From Prunella strophiata (Eukaryota; Chordata; Aves; Passeriformes; Prunellidae): DNA of 64,000 nucleotides. Both the position numbers and the translations under genes were made by a program. Location: NCBI GenBank assembly GCA_036583965.1, contig JAZBQD010000030.1, forward strand, positions 108,722,662-108,786,661. Direction: 5' to 3'. A model generated the notes under the pieces. That model was not told the DNA's origin and ran no database searches. It saw nothing but the letters and a program-made list of their open reading frames with translations. This document shows, piece by piece, positions 35,413 to 49,318 of this stretch (the first letter of the stretch is position 1; each line of letters opens with the position of its first letter).

Positions 35413-35589
35413 ATGCTGTAATGGACAGGAACTGTACAATTTCTAAAAAAGAGTTTCTAACATTCATAGTCTGCTTTCATCATTCCACCAACAGTAAACT
35501 ACATCCTGAACAAGGACCTGGAAATGGTGTTGCTTATTGGCCACCAAATAATCTCATTCTGAATTCTGAAGGTTAATCTCATTCTCCAG

Positions 35590-35850
35590 CCCTGGCCAGG
35601 GGAAATCTCCATCCCTGGCACAGGGAGCACTGCCCACAGGTCAGGGATGGTGATCCCCCAGGAGAGGTGCCTGAGCTCTGGGGGAAAGTCACCATCACTC
35701 CTGTCCTCAAAAGGGAGGAGCCAGGAAACCACAAGCCCTTCAGCCTCACCTTCCTCCCCAGGAAGGTGATAGAACAACTCATCCTGGATGTCATCTCCAA
35801 CCCCGAGGAGCCATCACAGGTCAGTAAAAGGTGAAGGTGCAACACCTTCA
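35590..35850 (+). pseudogene. CR1 ORF2 reverse-transcriptase fragment (decayed)
   Basis: Read on the plus strand from about 35661, the sequence translates to PELWGKVTITPVLKREE, then PGNHKPFSLTFLPRKV and IEQLILDVIS. This matches the CR1 LINE reverse-transcriptase region in which a motif of the type PVFKKGD..DPGNYRP(I/V)SLTS is followed by the Gly-Lys-Val-(Met/Ile)-Glu segment. Only about 90 residues are present, with no catalytic YADD box and no complete open frame, so it is a dead, 3'-truncated fragment rather than a gene. Confidence 0.75.
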
Positions 35851-37800
35851 GTGTCAGTGAAGCTGCCCAGAACCCTCCTGAATTGGGGTCTCAGAGCTAC
35901 AGTGCTTTAGCAGGGGCACACACACAGCAAGGTTCACCCAGGAAAGGACTGGGATTCATCTTCACTTACCCTTGGCTCTTTGCCCTCAGCAGAGACTCCA
36001 GTCACCCCCACAGGGCTGCCCTGGGGGTGTAGCTCCATGTGCCTGTTCTCTATGGAACCAGCATTTGCCTCTTTTTTTTTGGCTTTGTAGTTCCCTATGC
36101 TCATTATTACATTCTCCCCTCAAAATATTTTATTTTGGACTATTTTGTGAGGTTTCAAAACACCTTTTCCCCTACTTTTTGACCATCCACTTTCCTACAG
36201 AGCTTCACAGCTATGAAGCCTAAGCTTTTTATGGTCTGGACACTGCACTTCAGACCAGTGGCACAGCTGTTCAGAATCATCACTCCTGGAAAGAAAAAGT
36301 GGGGGGAAAAGGAGTAAAATCACAAGTAAAGAGGCATCTTCATCACTATGGGTTCAATCCATCTCAGATCTCCAGCCACCTGCAGCAGGCAGTCAGAGTT
36401 CATGCTCACAGCTCCAAGCTAGAGCTAGATTTTCTCTGACCAAAGAACAGGCAGAAAAAGCAGGGTACCTGAGCCTAGACCTAAACATGCCAAATGTTGC
36501 CAGGCCTCTGCAGGCTGCCCTGCTGTCTGAAACAAATTCACAGTGTATTTACTTTTTCTAAACATTGTAGGTCTGCTGTCTTTTTAGCTCAGTTTTGGTG
36601 GCAGCTTGCAAGTGATCCTCCTTTTCTGCTTCCCAATCAGAGTCCTGTTGATGCAATTTTTCTGCAGCAGCCCCTCCACCAAGGACACAAGCCTTGAGCT
36701 CCTCTGCTTAGTTTAGTGGCACAATTGTTTTAACCCTCTCCTTGAGGGTTAAATGTCATGCATCATGAGCTCACCCAAAAGAAAGAAGCTGTGACAAAAT
36801 GGTCATGATGCCCTGTTACACACCAGGGCATGGAAAGAAACCTGAGGGGATCATTTAATTAACTGCACCATCTGGAGGCAGGATTGGCTATACCTAAACA
36901 TTTATCTAAACTTCTTAAAGGCACCTAAGGATGTGTTCTAACAGCCACCTGCTGTATTTCCATGTTTTCTGTGCAAGAATGTTTCTTTCATTATGGATAC
37001 TGTGAGTTTAATCCCTGCAGCTGCTTATGTCATTATTTTCAACAGATTTTTCCCTTATCCTTCTCATCTCTAGACTGTACAGCCCATTCCTTCAATTCTT
37101 TCTTGCAGGCAATGTTTTCCTGCCCTCTGATTATTTGAATTTCTCTCCTCTTTACTTTCCCCAGTTAGTGAACATCTTTTTTGAGCTCGAAATTGACCCC
37201 ACTAATCTGGTTGAAGCATCACCAACACTGAATAAAGTGGAAGGATTGCTCCAGGTACCTCACAGTGCTGCCTAGTATTGCATTTAGCTTTCACATAACA
37301 GCATAATGTTGACTTATGCTCTGCTGTGACCCACCATAATCCCCATATCTCCTCCTGGAGAAGGTTTGTATTTGTACTGCTGATTATTCTTCCCTGTCTC
37401 ACTGCATCTTTCAGGTTTCCCTTCTGTTTGCTTTAGGCAGTGCCTTCCATTTGTCAGGATTGCTCTCAATATTAATTTGTATTTGCAGCCCCTCCTGCTT
37501 AATGCCACATGCAAATACAGAAGGCATCTTCTCTATTCCATCCTCTCAGCCAGCAGTGGAAATGTGAAGGGCCTGAACTGAGGCAATCTCACACCTGGAC
37601 AGTGTTTGTGAGTAGCTACTCCTGGTAGGTGCTCTAGGTGTTACTCACCTCTCAGAAAATCCATCTAGACCATGTTTTTTCATCTTATTTGTGAGGATTT
37701 CAGCAGAGGACTACATTAGCATCATCTCTGTGATTCCTATTGATCTCCACAGCTGCTGTATGGCTGTACATGGATCTGGGTTCTTTGAGTTAAAATTCTC

Positions 37801-37823
37801 CTTTTTTTTTTTTTTTTTTTTTT
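37801..37823. repeat. poly(T) run of about 21 nt
   Basis: A homopolymer T run about 90 bp from a second, longer one at 37911. Both have the same orientation. Confidence 0.9.
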
Positions 37824-37905
37824 GTACTGTATATTGAGCTGGATCTTTGACTTTCTGCTATAAGAATGATAGTAAAATAATAATAAATTAGAGTGATGGA
37901 CTTAT

Positions 37906-37910
<5 letters not shown>

Positions 37911-37948
<38 letters not shown>
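37911..37948. repeat. poly(T) run of 38 nt
   Basis: A long uninterrupted T run. The paired poly(T) runs could be tails of minus-strand retrocopies, but no body was recognised between or beyond them. Confidence 0.92.
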
Positions 37949-37953
<5 letters not shown>

Positions 37954-40900
37954 AAGAAATAGGTAGATTCAGCTTGAAGATTAAAACTGGAGGATATGTC
38001 TAACTCTGCAATAGGTGTCTAATTTCCTGTTATAGACCACAAGCATCTAGTCAGGACAACCAGTCTAGAAGGCTACTCAGCTCACCCAGATATACACTGA
38101 GTGTCTGCTCAGGTGAGTTGACTTTAGGCTCAGTTGTCTCACCTGGATTTTCTCCACCTGCAGTTGGAAGTAAAACACAGGCCTGATTCTGGGCCCCTGC
38201 TAAATTCAGTGTAACACCCAGGATAACATGCTGCCTTCAGGATGTTCTAGTCAAGTTTTGCTGAACATTTTTAGAGTGTGGAAGAAAGCCAGATAAAAGA
38301 CAATATTTACAGAGCAAGTTGGAGTAATGCTGCAGCACTGGAATTTGTTATTGCTGATCTCAATGGATGTTTACAGTGGTGGGTAGTGAATCTTCCTAAC
38401 TGACCTATGAGATCATCTTAAATTACTAATATTGCTTACAGGTATAGTAATTAGGCATTATCCTGTTAAAAAACCAAGGGGCTGAGGAGAAAAGTAAAGT
38501 AGTAACAGAATGAGAAGCAACACTGTTAAAATTTGTTTCCCTTGTAACTGGATTTCCTTTCAAAACTTCTTCTCTTGCATACATGAGGTGGAGGTCAGGA
38601 TACTGGTTGTGAGGGATCACAAAATAGTGAAGAACTTTTGGCACAGATGTAGTTTCAGCTGATATAATCTTTTCTGGGAAACATGTCGACAGTTTGCTTT
38701 TTCACAGATCTTCACAACCATTAGGTTGTTGATGGGGGAGGTGGGAGGTGGTCATTTCTTGCACAAGTAGAGAAAAAGATGAGAAAGTTGTGAGAATCCA
38801 ACTGAAACAAGCAGGCACTTAAAAGCAAGCAAGAAAAGAAGCATCTCCTGATCACTCTGTGATATCCATACAAGATCCTCACTGTCCCACAGCTGGCAGC
38901 AGGATGCCCTCAGTCTAAAGCTGCTTCTGTAAAAGTTTGCTGTCCCCAGCATCAGTTTACCCCAGGAAACCCTTGAGTGTAAAAACATGGTAGGCAAAAT
39001 TTGAGGTCCTGTCCTGATCTTCTGTGAGTAGGGTGTGATGTTGCTGGCAGCTTTAGGGGTAAGAAAAGTGGAATGCAATGATTTGGCCTTTTCAAGTTTT
39101 GCAGATTTAGGGACCATTCCTGTCCCCTACTGCAGCCTAGAGCTTTCCCCTGGTGCTACCAAGGGCACTCTCATTCTTCATCCTCCTAAGCTGACACAGG
39201 ACCCTGCCTGTGATGCCTGGTAGCACTTTTACAGTGTGAAACAAATGGGCCTTTACAAGCCTGGCTTTGTTAGACAAAATGTGACTTGGGGTCACAAAAT
39301 GTGATTTGGGGTTTGCTTCTAGCACAGAGCTTCCTTCCACTTATTCCTCCTACTGCTCTCCAGCATGCCAGATCTCCCAGAAAGGATGGAGGAATTAGGA
39401 ACCACACTTTCTGCAGCTGATTCCCTGTGCTGAGCACAAATCCTGCCCTCCTGTCCCAGTCACAGTCTGCTCTCCCTGTCCCACAGCCCAGTGCAGCCTT
39501 CTCCAGCCATCCAGTGGAAAGTGCTGGGTGCATCCACTGTCCTGTGTTTCCATGCTCACAACACCTCCAATCTCATTTTTTTTTAGCTTGTGAGGAGCCT
39601 GCCTATTAACCCGAGCTGTGAAAATCAGGAGATTATTTCTGCTTTCTCTCCCTGCAGGGCTGGCCCAGGCCAGCTGTGTCCAGCAGGAAAAGCAGTGGTG
39701 AGTGAGCTCCACCTAAAGGCTTATCCTCAGCTCTCTCCCAGAAAGGAAGAAGAGATTCACGGGGATTTCATCATGCCTGTGCTCCACCTCCAGGGGAAAG
39801 TGTAGGTTACTCAGCAAAATCTAGGAGCAGTCAGGAATGCCTTTTGCTTGCATTGCAGCCAGGTGTGCTGCTGATCTAGCCTCATTTTATATTTATCACC
39901 TTTTATTTTATTGTTTCCAAGGCCATTCATGCAGTTATTTTGTCTGACAGCCATGGCACTATCGAGGTTTAAATGCATAAAAATATATTCATGAATATGT
40001 AAAAGTGGGGTTGTGCATGTCTCTGTGTGTTTCTCTTTTATAACTCATCAAAAGACTGCAATATAAATAATTTCCAAAAAAGCTGTGATTATCCAAGTCA
40101 AGGCTAGAAACTAAAGCTTTCTACATCCCAGAACAAACACCATCTCATCTTCCCTATGTGTGTGTGCGCACATACATATCATATTCCTGTTTCTATCATT
40201 ACAGCTTAAGGGGAAAATATCACAATGTTGTGTGTGCTGAAGTTCACAATGCCTGCAGATGAAAAACCACAATTAATACATATATTTCCCCCTTGAGGCT
40301 GTTTCCAAGCTGGAGAATACAGATGAAGAGTGTTGAACTCTCTGCTCCTCATTGTTCAAGGCCCTCCTTAAAGGAAGAATCAAATATAAACAAAGAAACA
40401 GCACAGGAGAAATCAGGGAGCACAGGGATGGCTTCTCCCAGAGCAGGGACCCTCTTGTGCATCAAAGGGAATGAAATATGTGAGGCAGCAGCAGCTCTAG
40501 TCCCTGGAGTGGTACTATTTGAACATATGTACCTCATATAGGATTGGAATGGTTGTAAAGTTTGCACAGTCTTGCTGTAGCAGGTCACACTTCCAGTTAC
40601 TGGGAGTGTTTGGGCAGTGTGGAATTGTGTCTGACATCAGCAGGGTGATTGTTCCCAGCATGTTAAGATGTGCAGGGTAGGTGAGGAGGAGCAAGGTAGG
40701 TGAGAGGGATGAAGAAAATGAATATAATTGTGTTTTCCTCAGTTACAAGCAGCTGAGTTGTGAATATCTGATGCTGAGGGCTGCCAATATCCTGAGCAGG
40801 TTCTTTGCAGAATGGATATTCCCCTCCTTGCCTCCCCCACCAGCCTCAGGCAGGAGGCTTTGCTGGCCAGGCTTTGCTCTCACTGAAGTTGCTGATTGCT

Positions 40901-43900
40901 CCTCTTCTGTGTGAATGAAAGCAGAGTTAAGTCAATATTGAGAACCTTTAAAAAATCCCACTCAGAATTCAGTTAGTGTTTATTCAATTGAGTATTAATG
41001 GTGGGATTTCTTTGGCTAAAGAAAATTCTTTACTCTCTTTTCATCAAAGTCTGCAATATGGTGTCTTAGTTCCCCCAAGCATCCTCTGCTGTGTTTCATC
41101 TCCTGATGTATTTTTCCCCACAGTCTGTAGAAGAGAGCTACCTTTTTTAATATTGTTCTAGATTTGAGAAATAGCACGATTTCTAAACAGCATAAAACAA
41201 TTTTGTTGAAGTTCCAATAACCTCTTTGTCAATGCTCTAAAGGAAAACAAAACAAAAATTGGGAAAATCTGCATTTAAAAAAATTAAACCCATAAAAAGC
41301 ACAGATGGGAAGAGTAAATACAGACACAGCAGTTTCATATGGGATCACCCTGATCCCTTTTCCACAAAACATTATGTGTGGAATATTTATTTTGCTCCAA
41401 CAAGTGACCCCTGATGTGGCCACAGAGAGCTGTGCTTGAGCTGAGGGTCTTGGGAGCATTTGGGCACCAAGTGATGTTTCACTTCAGGAGAATGATGAGT
41501 GATTTAGGCCACCTGCTTCCTAAATTTTGTCCATCTTGCAAATAGTGGTGAAACATAGATGCTTTCTAAGAGCAGTGGAGAGGGTCTAGTAGAGGTCTTT
41601 GCTCTTCTCCAGGCTTTCAGAAGTGGTAGAAGGCTGTGAGGCTGAAGAGAGATGTCTGTGAAATAGAGCCTTCTTCTGTATATGTAGGTGTACATTATAC
41701 ATATACACAGCAATATGGCACAAAGATCAAGAGTTAGTACTTTTAATAGTATCAAACTGCATCTTGGTAAAGCTGTGGGGCTGATTGCTCCTGTCAGTGT
41801 TTGAATTCTGCAAAAGAATTTTTAAGTCATTTTCAAAGAACAAAGCAGACAGTGAGCATGTAATTTCAACACTACAACACTATTAGTGTAAGTTCTTCAA
41901 ATCTAATTCCTAATTCACTCAGACACTTACCTGGGACATTTTCAGCCTCACAGTTTTAGATAAAATTCTTTCTGACCAGCAGAAAGTTGTCTCTGCCTTT
42001 CCTACAGGGAGTACCTAGGAATGTGCACCTGCAGAAAACTCAGCAAACTCGAGTGCAAAGAGCAGCTTAACATTTCTGCCAAGCTGGGAGCCTGCTTAGC
42101 TCACTCAGGCTGCACTGCACTACTGACAACTGCCCTGGTGGATTTTACCTGCTCACTTAGGCACAGCTTGTGTGGGAAAACATCATCACCCAGGAGAGCA
42201 GAGACTCTTCACAGACCCTTGTCCACTCCAATGAGGGTTTTGATCCCCAGCTATTACAGAGTTGGTCACTGAAGATTTCAGGGTAGAGGATTCAGCTCGA
42301 GAAATTATTTTGGAGGCAGAACTAGATCAAACAAGTCAGAAGCTCTAGTGCTTAGGGTAGGGAGCTGTGGTAATTGGTCCTGGCACACAACTTGCTGCAG
42401 CTCCCCAGATTAATCTTTTTTATACAGTGATTGACTACAGTACAAAATATCAGTGCAAACCTCCATTATTTTTTATGTCTGAAAAACCTCAAAAGAATGG
42501 AAAATTATCAAGTCTTGAGATCCATGTAGAGCTTGGAATACCAATTGTGCATCTGAATGAAAACAGCTGTAACTCAGGATTTGCTCTTTAATTCTTTCAA
42601 GAATAAAAGATCACATTAATATATGTAGATTAGCTGGGAATATGATTAACTCTTTTAATATTTCATGGGATGCACTGCTGGTTAACATCTAAAGGAAGTA
42701 TTAATTCTGACTCAGACAAATTACAGATTTCCTTTTGTATTTTCATGCATGTTTTTGATTCCTTGACCTTTTCTGAATGGTCTATTAGGGAAAAAAAATA
42801 ACAAAACACTTTGATATATCATTCTCGGTGCAAGCCAGACAAGATTACTTATTCTCCTTAATGAACTCTAAATTTTCTTATCTTGATACACAAAGCATCT
42901 TTTTTGTATAGAACCACCAGGAACCATTTTCAGTGCATTAGACTGCTTACTAACATAGTTTTCAGTTTACTGGTGATTGTCCTCCCCCTTTTAAACAATA
43001 AATAGAAATTGTGACCCTTTCCTTGCAAAAGAAAATGAATAGACTCACGATTTGGATTTCCTATCAGCTTATTTGTACACAAGTTTGCAACACAGCTGAT
43101 AATTTCCATCAGTCTGCTGGACTTTTGTAAGAAGTATCAGTGTTATTATCTGTTAGCCATAGTGTAATCTATTTTAGAAGGCTGTCAGCTCCTTGTCTTT
43201 CAAATAATTACAGTCAAAGAAAGCAAGACATACCCTCCCTCTCCCTCCTTACACCAGCTTTTTTAATGGCATTTGGATTTTTCAAAAATATTTATGGCCC
43301 AAGTCAGAGGAAAAATGCTCTGCTAAGCAGAACTCTGTTTTGTAGAGGGTTTAATCCTACTTCAGGCAGTTTCTGTACACAGCTACTGTCACCAAACAAG
43401 TAGAACTAGACACTGAAAAACACTCACCCACAGGAGGGAGCTCAGGGGCTTCTCTTTTTCTCACATCAGGAACTAAGAACTGAGTTTAGGCACACAGAGC
43501 AGCAGAGCATTGCAGTGCTCCTATGGGACAGTGACCTCTCCTCTTTTATTTCCCTCCTCTTTCACATAAACATTCTTTCTGCAAGTCAGGCAGTCCTGCC
43601 TGAGCTTCAGGGCTTTGTGGTAGGTCTGGAAGGGTTTGGTGAACAGGTTTCAACTGAGGCTCACATGAAAGCCCACCACAGGCTGTGGTGTACCATGGAT
43701 GTCAGTGAGTTTTACCTCTCCTTTTCTGCATGAACCCTGTGACAGTAACTTACAAAAGCTCTGATAGAGGCCACTGGGAGACAGCCAGGCTCAGGAACTC
43801 CTGGCAGAAGTTCTTCAAGGTCAGCAGGCAAGGTGAGGTGTTGTCAGGGGGGATATCTCCAAGAAAGCAGTGAATTATTCCATTTAATGATTCTTATAAA

Positions 43901-46900
43901 GGTTGACCCAGTATAGTGGCTTTGAAACCAGGAGCAAAATAACTAAAATTTACAACATCATGGGCTCTTTTATTCTGGCAAATCATAGATGATTTCTGAT
44001 AGGCACAAACTGTGGGGTCATTGTAGGACTTTTCTTATAAGCAAAGGAAATCACCAAAGCTCTGGTGTTTGCCTGTGGTCTCCATGTGTGGGAAAATGAC
44101 TGGGGATAAAAAGATAATGGTACAGACATTGTAAGGGAAAATACAGCTCCTTCTCCCTGGACAGAACATGGTCAGCACCCCCAAATTCCCACACAGTCTG
44201 GGAGGGACTAAACAGGGAGTGGAGTGGAAATGTTACAGCTGGGCTCTGTTGAAACCCTTGCAGAGGAGGTAACTTGGTGGTACTTTCTGATAAGCCACAC
44301 AGCATCTCAAAACTGAGATAAAGATGTCCAGCTGTTGAATCAGCATCTGTGGTGAAATCCCTCTCCTTGGGTAAGAACTGCACTCTGTGTGTGTTGAATG
44401 ATCTCGAGGTGGCTTTTAGTGGGATTGTGGCTTGTTAGGATATTGCTTTGAATTAATATATTGTTTGATTAGTCTTTGCAGTCAGAAACAATCACCTGCA
44501 ATCCTTGAACCTTAACCTGTCACTGTTTTATTAATAGAATATTATTCCATAAAGTGTTAATGTGAGTCCTTCAAGGGTGCTGATAGTGGGTGAATGTGCA
44601 GAGACTTAGAAGGACATTTTTGTGTTTGGTGTGTGACCCTGAGCAAGTCAGCCAAACCATCCTCTGACACAGCAGGACTGTTTCACAAGAGTCTCCATAA
44701 CAGGACACTGGCAGACTGGCTGGGCCCAAGGGTCTTGGCTTTCCTGGGGCACTGACAGACTAATCAAACATTAGGGGTTTGAGGAAATGTCCCCCTTTCA
44801 CAGACACCATGACTGCAGTCAATCCAGCTGAAGCATAACCCCAACACTGCTAGGACAGCTGACTTTCACAAATAAGCCAAGCTCATTTCAGAGACTTAAT
44901 CAAAAGAGAGGAGGGCATAGGGAGGTGACAGTCAGGAATCTGTATCACCTCATTCTGAGCAAACCCCAGGGTGATCACAGCTCAACCAGCCTTTCTATGG
45001 GGGAAGATGATGCCTGAAAGGTGAGGTGCAGTGAGGGGGGAAAAAGGAACAAAACCTTCTCATTCAAATCCCAGCAAGAGGATTCTCCAGCAAAGAACAA
45101 GCCCCACATTATCTGGAAAGCTGGGAATTGTCCTCCCTGTTGTTCCATTTAAGAAGCACTTACACAGTAGTCTGACTTGAAAAACAGAGCTTTATCCAGA
45201 GTGGTGTCTGACTAATAAATCAGGAAGCCAGCTCATCTCCAAGCACCAGTTTAGACTCTTTCTCACCATGAGCTAGATGCTGTAGTTTTTACCTGAAACC
45301 TCATTTTTGCTTCAATACACCATCTGAATTTTACACAGGTAGCACTTGTGTGCTTCATTCAGAACTGAGTTCCTAAAATACTGACAAAAAAAGGTATCAA
45401 AATATGGATTTATAACTGACTTTGGGGAATTTGGTTATGAAGAACAGCTTCACCTTTTCTTAAATGTTAGTATGAAGATTGTCTGACAAAGCCAAAAAGA
45501 ATTTGATTCATTGTTTAATATCAAGTTGTAGATATTTACAACTGTTTTGTTTTGCCATTTATAATTTCTGTTATACTCCTTCCATGCATTTATTGGACTC
45601 AACAGTTCAATTAGATAATGTTGAATTCACCTCAACATTTATGCCTGGCAACAGCCTTTAAGGTCACAAGGTGATGATTTCATCAGAGGGACTGAGCAAA
45701 GGTGAAAGGAAGGGGTTGGGGGAGAGGGGAAAAAAAGGTTTTGTTGAAACACGAATTTCTTCTGTGAGGCTGATTTGAGCAGTTAGCAGTTCTGGGTCTG
45801 TGTTAGTGAGGGGGATGTGGGTATAAATTCCAGCCAAGATCTCTTCTCACTATAGATATTCTCATTTTTGCTGAATTGGCTCAGGAATGGTCTCTGCTGA
45901 ACCCTGCTGTCTCTTCTCACCTGAGGACCTTCAGCCAGTGCCATGCTGCTCTGCCAGGTCCCATCCAACCCTTTTAGGCACCTTGCAGCACCCAGATTTT
46001 GTGTCACAGCCCCCATTTTGCACTGGCAAAGGAGACTAGAAGCAGCACAGCCCAGGGGATGGTGATGCTGGATATAGCAATTATCCCTCAAACATTCCCC
46101 TTCCCTAGATAGCTGCATTGTACTGCTGGTGTGCAGCAGTGTCTGTGAGCACACTTGGAGGTCATGCATATTTTGCAGTGTAGTTATTTGGCTGTCAAAG
46201 GTATTGCTGACATTTTGAGTGAGGACTGGAATTTGCTATATATAATTAACAGTAGGGGGTGGTGCTTTTTTGGATAATGAGATCTTTAGATGCTGGAGGT
46301 TGAAAGAGAGTGGGAAAGGGATGCACATATGATCTTTCATATAAAGTAGTCTGGTGATAATGCCCAGCTCATGCTCCCTGGACTGGCCCTTTGATGTTCA
46401 GACCATGTATCAGATGTGAAAGGAATGACTGACAGTCCTGGGACAACACATGGTGTCTAATGAGCTCACTGGGGCCCATCACTCCCAGTTCTGACATTTC
46501 AATCTGAGCCCCTCAGCTTCTGGGGGGTTGGATTCACCCTTTAATTTGCCCACAGCTCTGTGTCTTTGAAAACTGACCATCTCCAAGTCACCCCCAGAAG
46601 ACAGAGTTCTTCCCATGTACCACAAACCTCTCTGAATGGTGTCTGGGCTCTCACCATGTCTTTCCAGGGCTGACTTCCATCCTACTCCAGGGTTTGGCTT
46701 GCAAGGCCAGTGGCTGTCACCTCTGCATTCACATCCCACACACATTCACCAGGAGGAGGCAGAGAAAAAGGAATCAGGCTTTGCCTGAGCAGCCACAGTA
46801 ACTCCTGTTGTTGAGCTCCCTGTCACACACAGCAGTGAGTGTCCCCAGGCTGCTGCATGTGGCACCTGCTGCAAACAAACTGGGTGGAGTTAAGCAGATG

Positions 46901-47726
46901 GGCTGAACTCTGCTCTTGGAAAGGATTTCCCCTCCTTCCATGGGACCCTGCCAGACACTGCTGTGCATGGGAACAAATCCAGCCTATCCCAGACAGTAAC
47001 TGTAGGACTGTGCTCACAGGTGCTGCTGATCCTGAGTCCTTACACAGCAAAGATGCTCTCAACACCTTCATGACTTCTGCCAAAACAATGGCTCAGCCAG
47101 GTTTCTGTGAACAGCACAGACCTGCTGCTGGCTGAATGCATATGCTGCCATTTAAGAACATAAGAATTTTAACATGATATATGTTGTTCCCTTGAAGTCA
47201 CAATAGACTGTGACTGAACCTTCCTAAAACTTCATATTGGTGGAGGAGGGACAGAGTTTCTCAGCAAATACCAAATATCATTCCCAAACTTTGGATCCCC
47301 TGTCCAAAATTTAGGATCCCCTAAATCTTGAGATTTAGAATTTGGGGATTACCTGTCTCTAAAATGCAAAATGGTATTTGCTCAATGGCCTAAGAACTAT
47401 AGATGAAAATAAGTCCTAGGTTTAATCATCACTTTGGTGGCTCTGATTCTCTGCATCAACAGGTCTACTTAAATTAAGAAATTACTCCATCTAGTCTGTG
47501 GCATTTTAATATTTGATTAGTTTTTAGCTTTTGAATAATGGCTTTTGTGACAGATGTGGTGTGTCACATTTCCTGGCTTTTAGAAGAGAATAGTGAGTCT
47601 CATGACCTTTCCCTTCCCAAGAGTTGCTCAGCCACCGAACTCTGATGACACATGGTGCAAATAATTGTTTCAGCTAGGATGGGTATTCCAAGCATGGCAT
47701 TTCATATCCAGTTCACTTTTCAATGG

Positions 47727-47732
47727 TTTATT
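47727..47732 (-). terminator. NDP: possible NDP polyadenylation signal
   Basis: AATAAA on the minus strand, about 560 nt downstream of the NDP stop codon, is the first canonical hexamer I find after the coding region. A weaker ATTAAA lies further on, near 47507. Which one is used cannot be told from the sequence. Confidence 0.35.
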
Positions 47733-48290
47733 TGTAATTTCTGCTAAACCACAGTTAAAGTTATCCAGCATTTGGCCACTAGGTCAGTAACAGATGACCC
47801 TTGCCAACAGCACAGATTGCTTTGAAGGCCAGTATAACTAGAAAACTGAGAATAAATTGATAGGTTAAGAGGTTGTCTGTGGGAACTGATGCCCATCCTC
47901 TGTCCAAATGTCAGTTTCCAGACTGCAGTGCTGTCATCTGGCTGACCTTCTCCTCTGTTCCCCTGCTGCCCGTGGCCTAAAGTAAAAGCACCTCTCTGTA
48001 GTCAGAGTTGAGTCTGGAAAAGAAGAAACTCCCAAAAATATCCTTTCAGAAAAAAAGAAAGGCTTCTTAAAAACAAGTCCTCGTGCTTTTGCCTTTGTCA
48101 CAGCCCACACTGCGGTACCAGCACCATCCAGCAACCCAGGATATTTTGTACTTCTGCTCTCAGATTCAATCCAGCCTGGTTAGTCCTGTCCTGGCTGCAA
48201 TCCCGTGCTGGGAGCACCGGCCTGACCTGGGATTGTTTCCTGGGGCTCTCCCCCCACAGCAGCTCCCCCGCCTGCCGCGCCCCTGGCTCC
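47733..48290 (-). other. NDP: probable NDP 3' untranslated region
   Basis: Sequence following the NDP stop codon within exon 3. The first 60-70 nt are GC-rich like the exon; composition then becomes ordinary. There is no further splice site or frame of interest. The end point depends on the uncertain polyadenylation site at 47727; mammalian NDP has a longer 3' UTR, so the real UTR may extend past this. Confidence 0.45.
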
Positions 48291-48539
<249 letters not shown>

Positions 48540-48839
48540 TTAGGGAGCTGCTAGAACACAGCTGGCACCAGCAGTGGGAGCCTCCTCCCAGCCTGGCTGG
48601 GGTTTTGTCACCCCATCCCAGCCCCACAGCTTTGCCCCTGGACTGTGTCTGAAAGAGTGGAGGAGATAAGACGGGGTTGGATTTGTTTCCTTTGTGTTTG
48701 TGGACATTTTCTAATTGCTGGGTACTTATGGGTACTTGACCAAAACACAAGAGGTGGCCAAACACGAGTTTTGGGGCTGATGCTCCCTGACAATGGGCCA
48801 TTGAGGCTCCCCAATGCCATGACACACTGCATCATCCCA

Positions 48840-49318
48840 CTGTGAGATGCTGCACCCAGTGAGGGGAGCACCCAGCATTCCCACCCAGATAAAAAGGGCA
48901 CCTGGCAGCACCAGGTTATCCTGGTTTCCACTGGATTCCTGGAGGAAGACTGGACCCATCTCACCACCACTGGACTTTCCACAGGAGCATCTCCACTCCA
49001 CAGAACTGCATCTGTTCCTCCAGGAAGATTCATCTTGACTGCTTTCAACACCCTGACCAACAGGGTGTCAGGTCACATCCCTGACTGTCAGGGTTTCTCT
49101 AGGATTTTTGTTTGTTTTGTTTCACTTGTTTTTTCTGTACTATTACATTTGTATTTTTAAATATTCCTAGTAAAGAACTGTTATTCCTATTCCCAAATCT
49201 TTGCCTGAAAGCCCCTAATTACAAAATTATAATAATCTGAGGGAGGGGGTTTACATTCTCTATTCAAAGGGAGATTCCAGCTTTTGCTGGCAGATACCTA
49301 TCTTTCAAAACCAGGACA
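48840..49318 (+). mobile_element. LTR element (probable solo LTR), antisense to NDP
   Basis: The stretch runs from about TGTGAGATGCTGCACCC to TCAAAACCAGGACA. It has a TATA-like AGATAAAAAGGG at 48888-48899, a long noncoding middle, AGTAAAGAACTGTTATTCC at about 49170, and a terminal TTGCCTGAAAGCCCC plus GGAGGGGGTTTACATTCTC block. I recognise this as an LTR type that is frequent in passerine genomes. A CA end at 49317-49318 is plausible. I could not find a matching target-site duplication, so the left boundary is uncertain and the copy may be old or truncated. No viral genes accompany it. Confidence 0.65.

Larger units (their letters stand above)
25891..47726. other. intergenic region between MAOB and NDP
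   Basis: About 21.8 kb with no recognisable exon on either strand. In other vertebrates no protein gene is known between MAOB and NDP. It holds CR1 fragments (32.9, 35.1, 35.4 and 35.6 kb), poly(T) runs (27.1, 37.8 and 37.9 kb), a short 19-bp tandem repeat (32.46 kb) and a hairpin (27.9 kb), listed separately. The many short ORFs have no family signature and fall in sequence without coding character. Upstream MAOB regulatory elements and downstream NDP elements may lie here but cannot be picked out by eye. Confidence 0.8.
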
